Shown piece by piece: positions 33,750-45,499 of a stretch of 64,000 nucleotides of DNA (within the stretch, counting starts at the first letter, position 1; each line of letters starts with the position of its first letter). The stretch is from Sipunculus nudus. Its lineage: Eukaryota > Annelida > Sipuncula > Golfingiida > Sipunculidae. Both the position numbers and the translations under genes were made by a program. The notes beneath the pieces were generated by a model, which was given only the letters and a program-made list of their open reading frames with translations, searched no databases and was not told the DNA's origin. The stretch spans positions 31,962,214-32,026,213 of the forward strand of contig CM049320.1 in assembly GCA_026874595.1 (NCBI GenBank). The letters are read 5' to 3'.

Positions 33750-34284
33750 CTAAATTATTATAGATACATCCTTAAATTATACGAATAATTATTAGAATTA
33801 TTATAAGAATATAGTATTGTACAGAATTCTTGATAAATGAATTTCCCCCGCGATAAATATACGAATATAACAAATATTCTTGTATTTCTGTTTAGTTGCT
33901 TTTCTAAACAATAACTAAACAAGATCATATGTAATAATTTCTAATGGACTTACAAGGATGGTTAGCTTAGAAGGAATAGAAATAGTACGATTTATTTTCT
34001 ATCAATTTTGTCCTATTTTTCAACAGTTACTATATGCCGCTTCCCTAAATTAAATTGAATCAAATAAGTGTTTTCATTCATGAGAAACGTACTTTATATT
34101 ATAATTTGTCAACATTTGAAGGCGGTTTAAAAACACTACGTTGACTTGTTAGTTAATGTAGATTTTTTTTATGAATTAGCCTTTTCATAGCACAATGCAC
34201 ACATATATTCCTGGACGAACACCTACACTCGTAAGCCAACGAAGCACAACTCAGTGGAAAATCAGTTATTGAAGGAAACCTAAC

Positions 34285-34332
34285 CTTGATTGTCAACTGA
34301 AATCTTCTTACGTAGCACACCTTTCTTCTCAT
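34285..34332 (-). CDS. DUF268 microexon cassette 4, unit 2 (intact)
   Basis: 48 nt between TTATTTTAG and CAAG/GTTAGG, phase 1-1, reading DEKKGVLRKKISVDNQ. Same pattern as cassette 2 (D-x-x-K-G-x-L). The exon is deleted in unit 1, so the unit-2 protein has a stem longer by 16 residues. Confidence 0.65.
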
Positions 34333-34673
34333 CTAAAATAAAATGTTAATCGTTTCACCATACATAAATAAGGCCAAATACAATTACTTACAACCGCCTG
34401 ACTGTATGTGGTTAGGTAGTAGGTATATGATACTTTGCCAATTACAATATTTTTAAGATTAATCTTTGCCTTTACTAGAAATATGCTTCATATAGTAAAT
34501 TGCTGATATTGTTTAGGTGTTTCAGCACAGTTTTGTTGTCTTGTAAGTGGTTTGATATAATGAATTTGCCTTTTCCAAGCAAAATGCCAACATATATTCC
34601 TACACGAGTGCCAACATTGATAAACCAGGAAATCCAACTCAATGGATATCAATTATTGTAGGAAGCCTATAAC

Positions 34674-34720
34674 CTGTATGACCAACTGAAATCTTCTAAG
34701 AAGCTTATAATTCATTGGAT
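34674..34720 (-). pseudogene. DUF268 microexon cassette 5, unit 2 (frameshifted)
   Basis: 47 nt between ATATTTTAG and ACAG/GTTATAGG. One base short of its siblings, so inclusion would shift the frame. It reads DPMNYKLLRRFQLVIQ if translated. Deleted in unit 1. Confidence 0.5.
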
Positions 34721-35187
34721 CTAAAATATAAACAAAATGACACTTCAAATTATACGCATAATTGTATATACTTACCAACAACTATACAACTACAAAAGTG
34801 ATAAATAGCCTGCTGGTATTAGAATTTCAAAGTTTTGCATAAAAAGCATTTCTAATTGGTATCAAGTTAGCTTTATACATGCACTAGAATTTTTGTAAAT
34901 ATAAATAAAATAACCATACAGAGGAAAAGATAATTTTATTTATTAAGGGGCCGTTTCACAATGTATATACAACTTTGACTGACTTCGTTACATATCTTTA
35001 TCTTTAGAACAGCTTCATAATCTCTTCTGTCTTGTCTTAAGCCAAGGAAAGGGGGTTTTCATTAAACACGAACATTCTTGAAAATTTGTCAAATTATCAA
35101 ATAAGATTTAACAGTTATCTTCTTTGGTTTGTATCGGCCTATATGCTTCATTCATAATACTAATCCATATTCAAAAATGTGTCCTAC

Positions 35188-35266
35188 CTGTTTTCAAGAT
35201 CGAATACAACATCCAATTAATCAGCAGGAACGACATAAATAATGCCAGGGCTGTGGGAAGCGCCAT
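35188..35266 (-). CDS. DUF268 protein, unit 2: exon 1 with signal anchor
   Basis: 79 nt from ATG (35,266-35,264) to ACA-G/GTAGGAC. It encodes 26 residues starting MALPTALALFMSFLLINWML, a hydrophobic signal anchor. Same length and phase as 7,331-7,409. Changes between copies keep the hydrophobicity, which supports real coding. Confidence 0.7.
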
Positions 35267-35520
35267 TGTTTAGCTCTATGCACACAAAGACACCCAATGA
35301 ATCTCAGTAGAAGAACCTGTAAAGACACCATGCAGGTATAATTCAACCCACGTATAATAGACAACCAGCATAGATGGTGCTCGTATAACGTAATATAACG
35401 GATACTGGCAGCGACATGGAAGCATTATTTTAAGCACCCATGAGAGACCTGGTTAAAATTCGAAGTTCACGTTGGTTTAAATTTTAAAACCAGAAGGGTT
35501 TTAAAATGTGTCATCATCTA

Positions 35521-35948
35521 GAGTGGTACCCCGCTCTATTTAGGCACCGCTGCTCTCGGCAAATCATAGAGACGGGCGTATTAAGCCATCTTAGGTACTC
35601 CCGGTAGACTGGTTCCAACTCCAACATGTATTGTATATGATAAAAATAAGCATTTCGTTTGCTTAGAGAAGTTGCCAAAAGTTGGCTGTACATTTCGTGT
35701 GACATTTATGATTAGATTAATAGATATTTGAAAACAAGAATAACCTGAAGAAAATAATTTTATCAGAAATCTTAAAGGAAAATCAGCCAGGATCGCGTGA
35801 ACTTTCATGACAATCGGTATAACCGTGCCAAGTAGAGTTGGAACCAGTCTACAGGTAAGTCAGGAGTTGCAACTGGGAGTACTTAAGATGGCGTTGTACG
35901 CCTGTCTCTATACTTGGCTGAGGGCCATAATAGAGCAGGGTACCAGTT
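35521..35948. mobile_element. MITE with long inverted repeats, unit 2
   Basis: A 428-bp insertion absent from unit 1 (site near 7,660). The left end GAGTGGTACCCCGCTCTATT and the right end (reverse complement AACTGGTACCCTGCTCTATT) start inverted repeats that extend inward over about 100 bases, including GCCATCTTAAGTACTCCC. Flanked by TA on both sides, which would fit Tc1/mariner-like insertion, but no clean empty site confirms it. Confidence 0.7.
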
Positions 35949-36835
35949 TAGTCATCGACCAGCACGAACACTGTCCGCTGCTCCGGTTACAGTGTACGAA
36001 ATGGTTAGGTATTGTGTTGGCCGCTTGTAACTCTTGAGGTACGCGGTCATGCCAGGTCACCCAAGAAGTGTATACACGGTAATTTTTCTTCATCACATTG
36101 CAATGCATAATAATAATTATATTAATATCAGCGGCTGACGTGAGTTGCTTATTTAACAGTCCGTTCAAAGGTTTAAGTATACTTGCATGGTAGAAATTAC
36201 CATACTCAAGCAGCTCTAAACATGTAAGTTTGAAAAAAATGATACTGTACAGGTATTATGATGAAAGAAAACGTAGTACTTTTCGTTTGTATTCATACGC
36301 CGGCCAAGTGCCTTTTTATCGGGACAGATTTGGGGTGAGTCAATTAGTTTAATTTTACCAAGCCATAACTCGCACTTTTGTGAAAAGTTTAATGCAACAT
36401 ACTGCCAGAGAAATCCTATCTGGTAATTTATGAAATCAGCTGTTGTATATACCACGTGAATGTTTTTATCTATGGTACGATTAAACAGATCACCTGGGTT
36501 AAAAACACCTCATTCTTTATGAAGACTGAAACATGATTCACCAAGGTTAACATTATCATTTACACACTATCGTAACATTTTGCAACAATTAGAGATGTGA
36601 AGCTCAGTTGTGTATCATTCCATAAAAATTTGCAATATGTCTCATTTTGTGTCTTGACCTGTGACGTTTCTATCCAAAATTAGTACATTAAGAAAAAGAG
36701 CCCCTAGCAGGTACTTGTATCCAGATACCAAGTTCCAATTACATATACCTTTTTCTGTTTGAGAGTTGGAAGAATTGTCACTATTTCATGATGTTCACGA
36801 AAATTGAACGACTGAGAAACTGTATCTACCTATTC
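35949..36835. other. Block D, unit 2: non-coding
   Basis: Colinear with 7,660-8,605. No gene seen; ORFs on the minus strand change frame between units. Confidence 0.5.
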
Positions 36836-36842
36836 CCTATTT

Positions 36843-37105
36843 TGTTAAAAATTGTTATAAATGTTTTATCTGGCCACGACTGTGTTATCATTTCTGTTAG
36901 CTTATATGTCGGAAACAATAAAATAATTTTGGAAATATCAGCTGACACAGTCCGATAATTATATTGATGTTTTAATAGGTTGGATATGGGGAAGCTAAAG
37001 ATAAAAGGTATTGCTAGGTCATACTGTAAATAGTACATGAAGATCGAAAGATCCATTTGACAATAATTAGAAACGAAATATAATGAAGAGTTAATTAAGC
37101 ACGAT
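36843..37105 (+). mobile_element. Old Tx1/L1-type LINE relic, 5' piece in unit 2
   Basis: Matches 10,833-11,147 of unit 1 (end of the endonuclease and linker). It is interrupted by the GTCC-rich repeat and LINE insertion and resumes near 42,720. Confidence 0.6.
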
Positions 37106-37165
37106 TAGGGTAAAAATAGTAACGTCTAGGCACTTTTAGCACTTAGAAATAACCTTAAAGAATTC
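37106..37165. repeat. GTCC-rich interspersed repeat, left piece
   Basis: Start of the repeat into which the full-length LINE jumped; it ends with the target-site copy CCTTAAAGAATTC (37,153-37,165). It continues at 42,231. Confidence 0.5.
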
Positions 37166-37332
37166 GAGACTTCCGGTTTTCCTCCGGTGTTGGTAGGCAA
37201 CACTCTTCACAGCTCTTAATGTTACATTGGATTATACAGCGAATAAGAACAAGTACAGATACCTAAAACACATTCGGATATTAATCGTGGTCCTGGATTT
37301 TATTATCTACTGCCCAATAGTGTATTATCGCA

Positions 37333-38387
37333 GTGCAAGACTATATACCTACAACGTTTAACTCCTCAAGACTGCAGCCCATGGTGGAGACTGCTAACAT
37401 GGCGTCTCAGGACCCCGCCTTGGAGCCAGTATCAGTCAGGCCGCTGTTCATACGTGGGACTCAGTTACCACAGACACCTGATAACTATATATCCACTTCT
37501 GAACTTTGCCAAGCAGCCGAAAATTCTGCCGGACATGGCAGCGTGGACGGGGCACAGAGAATACGGGGCCTGTGGAGGCTCTACCTTCTTGTCAATGGTT
37601 TGCAATGGTACGTGGCATTACTGTGTCAATACTTCCAGAGAACCCCTTTACTGCGAGGTATGAGGGCAAAGAACAAGTAAGTGTTACAAAACTTATTGTA
37701 AGTGACATTCCATTGTCATACAGTAATGCGGACATAATGAAAGCCCTTGAAAAACTAGGTTGTAAAGCCCGATCGGAGCTAATGTATGAACGCGATCGGG
37801 ACACCAACGGAAAGCTTACGCGCTGGAAAACAGGCCGACGTTTTGTGTATATTGAAACTACCTCCACGCCAATTGCCAAAACGGTGTCAATTGGTTTATT
37901 CAAAGTTAGTTTATACCATAAAGAACAAAAAGAGGCCGATAAAAGGAAGAATGCAGTCTGTGGAATCTGTTTTGAAAGCGGCCACTACAAAAGCGAATGC
38001 AAAAACAATATAAAATGCCGAGTTTGCCGTGAGGAGGGGCACCGAGTCGGTGACCCGGCCTGCACACTACAAGCACTTGATACAACGGAGCTGACCCAAA
38101 ACAGTACTGTTACGCCCGTGTCTGTACACGCAGAAATGACACAGGAGACAGGGCTGAACAGCCAACAGACGAGGAAACCTGAGCTGGCCGCCCCTCGCGG
38201 TAGGCCTAACAAAGCCCTAGGACGAAACGCAAGCGACTACTCGCGGAGATCGTCAAATGACAGAGTGAAATATGAGACCACCACAACTAACAACAAGCGG
38301 CGAGCATCACAATCTCCGCCCGCCGCCGCTCAAGAACAGAAAAGGTACAGTAATAACAGCGGCCAGAGCGACGATGGTGACACTTGA
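37333..38387 (+). pseudogene. LINE ORF1 (nucleic-acid-binding protein), frameshifted
   Basis: Begins in the frame of 37,333-37,680 (MASQDPALEP, SVDGAQRIRGLWRLY) and moves to the frame ending at 38,387 near 37,600. It contains an RRM-like region (VSDIPLSYSNADIMKALEKL, RWKTGRRFVYIE) and two CCHC knuckles: CGICFESGHYKSEC (CX2CX4HX4C) and CRVCREEGHRVGDPAC (CX2CX4HX6C). The tail is hydrophilic. It would coat LINE RNA. Confidence 0.75.
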
Positions 38388-38477
38388 CACAGTTTTACTG
38401 ACAGTTACCGCTGACTTCTTGGAATCAGATTAGGAACTGGACTTGAACTATGAATAATTAAACTATGATTTTATGAA

Positions 38478-39361
38478 ATGGCGATTCTGAAAGTTCTTAC
38501 GCTAAACTGCAACGGTTTGCGAAATAAAATGGAAAGACAAGGAATATTTAGAAAACTGAAAATGGATAATGTGCATGTCGCATGTTTACAGGAAACCTTC
38601 CTAAACAAGCATTTACTGAAATATGCTGAAAGAGAACTCAATGGTAAATTTTTGCATGTAGAAGGTACGAATAACAGCAAAGGAATTGCTATATATCTAC
38701 ACAAAGCAATCTTAGACGAAATTTTAGATATGGAAACGGTAACTTAACAGGAACGTTTACTAGGGATAAGTTTTACCTAAAAAAAAAATACTTATTGTCT
38801 TTTTAATATATATATGCCCCATGCAATGCCACAGCGAAAATTGAATTTTTAGACAGGGTTAAATCCGTTATCTACAATACAACCACAAAAGGGGAATATG
38901 ATCATGTGATTGTGGTAGGGAACTTCAACACTGTGTTAAGTAACGATCTAGATATTATTTCTGGTAATCCCCATGCTAAACGAGAGGTAGCTGCTTTCAA
39001 TGAATTCATAACTGATATTTCTTTAAAAGATACTTGGCGAAAAAAACATAAACACACTAAAGAATTTTCATGGTCTAGAAACAACCCTTTCGTAGCTTGC
39101 AGATTGGATTATGTTCTAATGGATGATGAGCTTACAAATTGTACTAAATCCGTGGAAATTATTAGATACCCCTTTTCGGATCATAAAGCAGTCCTTGCTG
39201 AAATAGACTTTGACGGGGCACCTCGAGGCCCGTCGTATTGGAAATTCAATAAGTCATTCCTATACGACAAAGAGTATGTCAAAATGATTAACAAATTATT
39301 AGATGAATTCCGGGATAATCCACAATTGTCATGGGATCTGTGTAAAACAGAAATTAAATAA
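38478..39361 (+). pseudogene. LINE ORF2 part 1: APE-type endonuclease, broken
   Basis: MAILKVLTLNCNGLRNKMER opens the endonuclease with LNCNGLR and LQETF motifs. A frameshift and stops at about 38,745-38,905 interrupt it. It resumes with VVGNFNTVLS, where the usual GDFN has Asn for the catalytic Asp, and keeps FSDHKAV. The linker PSYWKFNKSFLYDKEY is typical of Tx1/L1 elements. Confidence 0.75.
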
Positions 39362-39421
39362 ATATCGGTAAAACTTGGTACACATAAAGCCAAAGAAAAA
39401 TACAAAAGAAAATCAAACCTT

Positions 39422-40619
39422 GTGAATAAATTACACGATACTGAGTGTCTTTTGGCTAATAATCCAAGCGATCCTGACCTAATTCGACAGCAAACAAATT
39501 TTCGTAAAGAACTGGTTTTAATGGCTTACTATGAAGCCCGCAGTGCTCAAATCCGCTCCAAAGCTGCGTGGAGAGAGAAGGGTGAGAAAAATACTAAATA
39601 TTTTCTCAGATTAGAAAAATCTCGTGCCTCTAGAAAACTTATTCGAAGTCTTAAGACCACAGATGGCCGTATTATATCCGAGCAAAATGACTTAATAGAG
39701 GAACAGAGCAATTATTTTAGTACTATATATAAAAAAAGGGAGGCTAGCAATCTTACTGAAACATTTGAAAATTTTGTTAAGGATATAGATACGCCTAAAT
39801 TGGATATCACTGATCGTGAGCAATGTGAGGGCAAAATAACCACAGATGAACTAAGCAAAAGTCTTCTTAAAATGAAAAATAACAGTAGTCCGGGACTTGA
39901 CGGTCTCACTACAGAATTTTATAAATTCTTCTGGAGCAAAATAAAACACATTTTACAGAAGGTTTATGATCATGCATTTGTAAAAGGTGAACTATCAGCG
40001 ACTCAGAAACGCGGTATTATTACTCTAATACATAAAGATAAGGACCTTCCGGAGGATGAGCTTACTAACTGGCGCCCTATAACACTAACACATACCGATT
40101 GCAAAATATTAGCGAAATCACTTGCTCTCAGGCTTGAAAGCATTTTTCCAAAAATAATAAACTCAGACCAGGTGGGTTTTATGAAGGGCCGAAGTATTGC
40201 ATCAGCCATCAGAATGATTGACGATATTAACTTATACTTAAATGATGATGATAAACCCGGGGCTCTTGTTGCGGTAGATTTTAGAAAAGCATTTGATACT
40301 CTTTCCAAACAATTTATGATCAAGTCATTTCAACACTTTGGTTTCGGAACGGACTTGTATACAACATAATGGCTGGATCTCAAAAAGTTTAACATTAGAA
40401 AGAGGAGTAAGACAAGGATGTCCCCTCTCTCCACTAACTTTTATAGTTGCAGTGGAAATGTTAGCTAGTAAAATACCGCAAAAAAACCATAAAAGGAATC
40501 GACCTCCCACAAAGGCTATATGCGAGAAACAATATCATAATCCTACAATACGCCGACGACACCACCCTTTTCCTGCAAGACAAGAAGGACATCACAGAGT
40601 CCTTAACTGTACTCAATGA
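39422..40619 (+). pseudogene. LINE ORF2 part 2: reverse transcriptase, broken
   Basis: The frame 39,422-40,369 carries KNNSSPGLDGLTTEFYKFFW, NWRPITLTHTDCKILAK, DQVGFMKGRS and ALVAVDFRKAFDTL. A frameshift near 40,370 leads to GVRQGCPLSP, and another near 40,490 to LQYADDTTLFLQ (catalytic YADD codons at 40,549-40,560). The fingers-palm order is complete. Confidence 0.8.
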
Positions 40620-41925
40620 GTTTGAAAGAATTGCAGGATTACAAATAAATTTATCCAAAACTGAAGCTTTATGGCTGGGTAGAAACAAGAAATTTCAAGA
40701 CATTGTTGCCGGTCTGAAGTGGCTCAGTCACCCAGACAACGAAATAAATACTTGGAGTCAGATTTAGTAACTGCAAATCAGCGTCTAACATCCAATCAAA
40801 TTGGACAAGCAGAATGGAGAAAGCAATAACGGAGATTAAAAAATGGGAGAGACGCAATCTCTCTATCGTGGGCAAAATAGTCATCGTTTAAACATTTGTT
40901 AGGTCGCAGTTTAGATATTTAATGCAGTCATTATCAATGTCTGAAGACGTCGCCATTGAACTTAACCGCATTATTTTCCGGTTCATATGGAAAAAAGTTA
41001 CAAAAATAAAAGAGCTTTCGAAAAAGTGAAAATAAACACTATGACTCTTGATTATGATTATGGAGGTCTAAAAGTCATTGATGTGAAAGTTATGCAGAAA
41101 GCGCTATTAATTAAATGGGTCAAATTGTTTACTGATCAATCAGAGGAAATCTGGACAAATATACCGGAGTACTACTTCAATAAACTTGGTAGAAATAGAA
41201 GCGTTTTACAAGCAAACACCTTACCGAAAAATTTTAAAAATTTACATGTAATTAAAAACGAATTTTACCGTAACGTATTAAAAACGTGGCTTTTAACGCA
41301 AAAACGAGGGCCTGCAGACCCAGCTTTCACCGGTGCCAAGGAACAACACCGCCTTTACATATAGACAACATTCTTTTCTTTAACGACTGGGTACAGGGAG
41401 AGCTTATCTACTTTTCTGATATAGTACAAAATGGTCTTATCATGAGTTTTGAAGACGTGGTCAGAAAACTAGGCAACAGTCCAGCAAGAATGCTGGAGTA
41501 TAATGTAGTACATACGGCAATTAAAAATTGTATACGCAGGAATGGTTCCTCAGTTTTCGAGCCACAAGATATTCAGTTTCGAGGCGTGCCAGTTACAGCG
41601 CTTAATGTGAAATCTATTCGTAATTTAATTAAGCAGGATAAGATCGTGACTCCCTACTCTGAAAAGTTCTGGCTAAATAAATATCCAAGTAGACCCCTAA
41701 CATCAGCGGACTTGTATACAGCAAAAAAATATTGTAAAGAGGTCAGGTTACAACTATTCCACTGGAAAATACTTCATAATATATTTCCCACCAATGTGTT
41801 ACTACATAAAATGGGTATAAAGGACTCTATTAAATGTAGTTTTTGTGACGAAACAGACTACATTTAACACTTTTTCTATTCATGTGGAAAACTTAAACAT
41901 TTTTGGTTTGAAGTAGAAAGCAAAA
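40620..41925 (+). pseudogene. LINE ORF2 part 3: thumb and C-terminal zinc segment
   Basis: Continues with INLSKTEALWLG, stops in the next 300 bases, then YGGLKVIDVKVMQKALLIKW, NDWVQGELIYFSDI, FWLNKYP and LLHKMGIKDSIKCSFC followed by a stop before the last His/Cys residues (HFFYSCGK). Confidence 0.7.
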
Positions 41926-42230
41926 TTTCGGTAATAGCTGGCAAAAGTGTCAAATTATCGGAAGCTGACGTAATACTCGGATACAAATGTGAAGATAATA
42001 GTGAGTCAATCACATTATTCTCATAGCAAAAATGTGTATCAGTAAATTTAAATATGGCAATACTGGCAACCTGAAATTTGTCTTCGAAGTAGAAATGGAA
42101 AATAGAATTTAAACTGTTATTGTACATTGTACCATATGTAGTATCCTACGGTCCTAGGTTCTAGCTGTCGGAATTAGATCGGATCTAATTTGTAAAAGGC
42201 AGCTTTGAGCAATAAACTGTGAAAAAAAAA

Positions 42231-42720
42231 CCTTAAAGAATTCCATGAAAAATAATCAAGGGCAGCAGCCATTTGTTGTAACATCCAGCACCGAGAGCAT
42301 GGGTAACAAGCAAATTCGTGGAAAAATCTAGAGGGCACAACTTAAAAAAAAAACTTAAAACATATGCACTATGACATGTGGAGACATCTGCAGGGGAACA
42401 TGAATACTAAAATACGCTGAGAAATAGGACCAAAATCTACTATGACACGTGGAGACATCTACAGGCGAACATAAAAACTAAAACACACTAGAATTTTGTT
42501 TTTGAGCTTGAGGGAAATATTTATCAGATAGACGCTGCAAAACCAATCCCAACCGAGGTATGCATGAGAGCAATCAAAGATCTAAATTTGAATGAAATCG
42601 GATAAAATTTAGAAAAGTTATCGCACGGAAACGAAAAAACACTGACGGACGGACAGACAGACAGAGGGACAGACAGACAAACCAAATATACCCCGTATCC
42701 GCGGAGCGGAGGACAACACT
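42231..42720. repeat. GTCC-rich interspersed repeat, right piece
   Basis: Contains two copies of ACTATGACATGTGGAGACAT-like sequence 60 bases apart, a GACGGACGGACAGACAGACA tract and TATCCGCGGAGCGGAGGACA. Such GTCC-rich repeats are common in bivalves. Interrupted by the LINE. Confidence 0.6.
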
Positions 42721-45229
42721 TATCTAAATTATTTGTTGTTCTTGAAAGAAAAAGGGGGTCCAGCGAAGCGTGAACGCACTGAAAGACGATCAGGGACATG
42801 TGTACTTAGATCCAAAAGGCATTCTAAATACGCGGATCGGTTTTTATAAAAGGCTTAATACCGAAGAACTGATTGACTCGGAGTCGCAAACTTTCTTTTA
42901 AAACACCAATCTTTAAACTTGTCCGCACTCGATGACTATATTTGTGAAGGTGAACTTTCCTTTGATGAAGCAATCTAAGCGCTTAAAACTTTTAAACCCG
43001 CGGAAAAGTCCGGACATTGACGGCTTCACATGTGAATTCTATAAAAAAAATTTTTGGGGGGGTATTTTGGCCGGATCTAATGAATATTATTTAATATTGC
43101 TTTCCGCATGTAATTTATGTGTTTCACAGAAACAGGGTTATTACTAATATTTACAGAAAAGGTAATAGGCTTTTGTAAAAAAAAATGGAGATCGATTACA
43201 CTTCTTAATGTCGATTACAAGACACTAACCAAATGTTTATGTAACAGATTACGTTCAGATTTACCCCATTTCATTAATAACGATCAGACTTGTTCAATAA
43301 AAGGAAGGTCAATTATTCAGAGAGCTGCACTTGTGAGAGATTTTATCGACTACATAAAATTAAAAGTTACCTGCCGCTTTAGTTTGGATTGATCAGGAGA
43401 AAGCTTTCAACATATTTAATTGGGGTTCTATGTTTAAATATTTAAGATGATTTGGATTTGGGTCAGATTTTATTTAATGTAATAAGTTATGTTATAGTGA
43501 TGTGCAGAGTTGTGTGAAGATTAATTGTTTTATGTCATCGTTCTTTAATTTTCACTGAGGCACCAGACAATGATGTCCCCTGAACCCTTTGTTTTATGTT
43601 GTTGTGGCTAAACTTAAGGGTAACGCCATTAGAATTATATTGATGGATTCAAACTGTCTAATAATACTAAACTAAGGATCACAGTACGCATATGGTACTA
43701 CTTTTTTCTATATGATAACTCTTCCATAAACAGACGCTTTAACCTTTTACATATTTTCAGGTCGCCTGAGGGGCGAACATCAGCTGGACAAACTGAGGGG
43801 TTGTGGTTTGGAAATTGGGTGAGAAGGGAAACGGGACCGTGATTTTATTGGAAATGGGATTATGTTAAAGTTTTAGGTTTTAATTTTGGAAATGAGAATG
43901 CGTCACAAATAAATTGGGATTAAAAAATTAAGACATTTTAAAATATGAATTGCTTGTTGTCACTGAGGGATTTGACATATACTGGGAAAGTTGTCGTATC
44001 TAATTCTATTGTTTCTAGCATAATAAGGTTATTTTCTTACATTATTCCACTACTGGAATAGGTAACCGATGTTTTGAGAAATCAGGGGCGTAGCGTGGTC
44101 TTGGCACGGGGTGGTGCGTTCGATCACATTTCGGACCGTTAACCGTTTTCTTAACATTCACACAAATGAATACACACACATAAGCCTAAATATAATATAT
44201 TATATTATATGATATTATATATATTATATTGTATTATATTATATTATGTATACTCACGTATGCTCTATTGTGTTTATAAAGGGAACAGCTTTATTCTATC
44301 AGTTTCTTTCAAATAAATGTAAAGATGCAGTCGGAAAATTAACCTGCTTCACCTATATTAAAAGTAGCAACTTTTGGGCTATTTTCTTAATTTACTAGAC
44401 ATTATTAATTCCAGTCTGCCGAAGCTAATCAAACTATGATGAGACCAAGCCCACGCAATTGCGTCTCAATTTACCTAAAACACAACATGCCCTTGTTTGG
44501 ACTTCCCATGCATCTAACAACAATTTGGATCTTCCAATGATTTGATTTCATAAAGTGCTTTCACACTAATCAGAATACCTGATGAACTGGTCATTAAAAT
44601 AGCTAGAATAGCAATGATCAATAGCAAACTAAATTTCAAGATCCTCCGGTTTTATGTAAGGTATTTATAAAGATTTTAGATTTTTTTTGTCCTCAAGCAA
44701 GTGGTGCTTTCCTGCTCGATTATTCAACCCTGCCTTGAACGTTTTATATACCTGGACTTCTCCTGCCTGAAAAAGTGACACATCGATATTGGGGGGGGGG
44801 GGGGGGGCAAACACACCTACCGCACCCCCCCCCCCCTTACCCTACGCCCTTGGAAATCTCTATTGAATTTTCTGTGGATCCATAAAAGACATTTAGTGAA
44901 GGTATTATCGTTTTACAAAGAAACAAAGGTGGTCAGATCCTTGTAAATATAAAGAAAAAAAGGGAGGTACAGCGAGTAAATTGGTTAGTCCAAGTGTTAA
45001 ATTTGAATCACAAGTGCCGTGTTCTAGCAGATTATTTCATTGCGTTATATTAAGATTCAAACTTTGGTTCAGATATTTTCAAAGTATGTATAATGTTTCG
45101 CAGTATGATTGTAAAGGTAAGCCTATTATATATGGAGAGATATTAAAGGGTTGTACCGAATTTAATATTGTGGTTAAGTGTGAATCATATAATTAGAGTC
45201 CAGTCTTAGAGAAAAATTATATTTCTTAA
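42721..45229 (+). mobile_element. Old Tx1/L1-type LINE relic, unit 2: reverse transcriptase and C-terminus
   Basis: 42,890-43,390 reads SFDEAI, KSPDIDGFTCEFYKKNFW, WRSITLLNVDYKTLTKCLCN and HFINNDQTCSIKGRSIIQ in several frames. 43,390-43,830 keeps EKAFNIFNW-like, RQ-CPLNPLF, a decayed YADD (QYAYGTTFF, 43,689-43,716) and LRGLWFGNW. The C-terminal half continues to 45,229, split by the TIR element at 44,083. Far more decayed than the element at 37,166. Confidence 0.7.
44083..44852. mobile_element. Non-autonomous TIR element, 770 bp
   Basis: Absent from unit 1 (site near 11,215). The ends are CAGGGGCGTAG and (reverse complement) CAAGGGCGTAG, an 11-bp inverted repeat with one mismatch. It contains a TATATTATA-rich palindrome near 44,196-44,250, and G16 and C14 homopolymers near the right end. 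Ends of this wording are seen in hAT-like elements, but no clean 8-bp duplication is visible (flanks GAGAAAT and GAAATCTC). Confidence 0.55.
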
Positions 45230-45499
45230 TCATTCGATTGTGGATGAATATGATAAACATATAATCATAAATGGTTGTAAACAGGTCAAGCATACGAAGT
45301 ATATGAAACAGGTAAAAAGTTTGGGATAACGATAAGAGCAAGGTAAATACTTAATGATATTGTGATATTTTGCGAAGTAGATTGTGTGCACCAACATGGG
45401 AGTGAGCACAGACATTTGGCGGGCCCGAATTGACTGTTTTGTACAGCCAAAATGTAAAGTGAAGTTCGCTGTGAGAACCCTGAGTTTGTCAGTGGTGTC

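Larger units (their letters stand above)
37166..42230 (+). mobile_element. Full-length Tx1/L1-type LINE with target-site duplication
   Basis: A 5,065-bp element flanked by CCTTAAAGAATTC at 37,153-37,165 and 42,231-42,243, ending in AATAAACTGTG and an A9 tail. It has a 5' UTR, ORF1 with an RRM-like part and zinc knuckles, and ORF2 with APE endonuclease, reverse transcriptase and C-terminal zinc segment. At least five frameshifts or stops make it inactive. Absent from unit 1, so it inserted after the duplication or was lost there. Confidence 0.85.
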
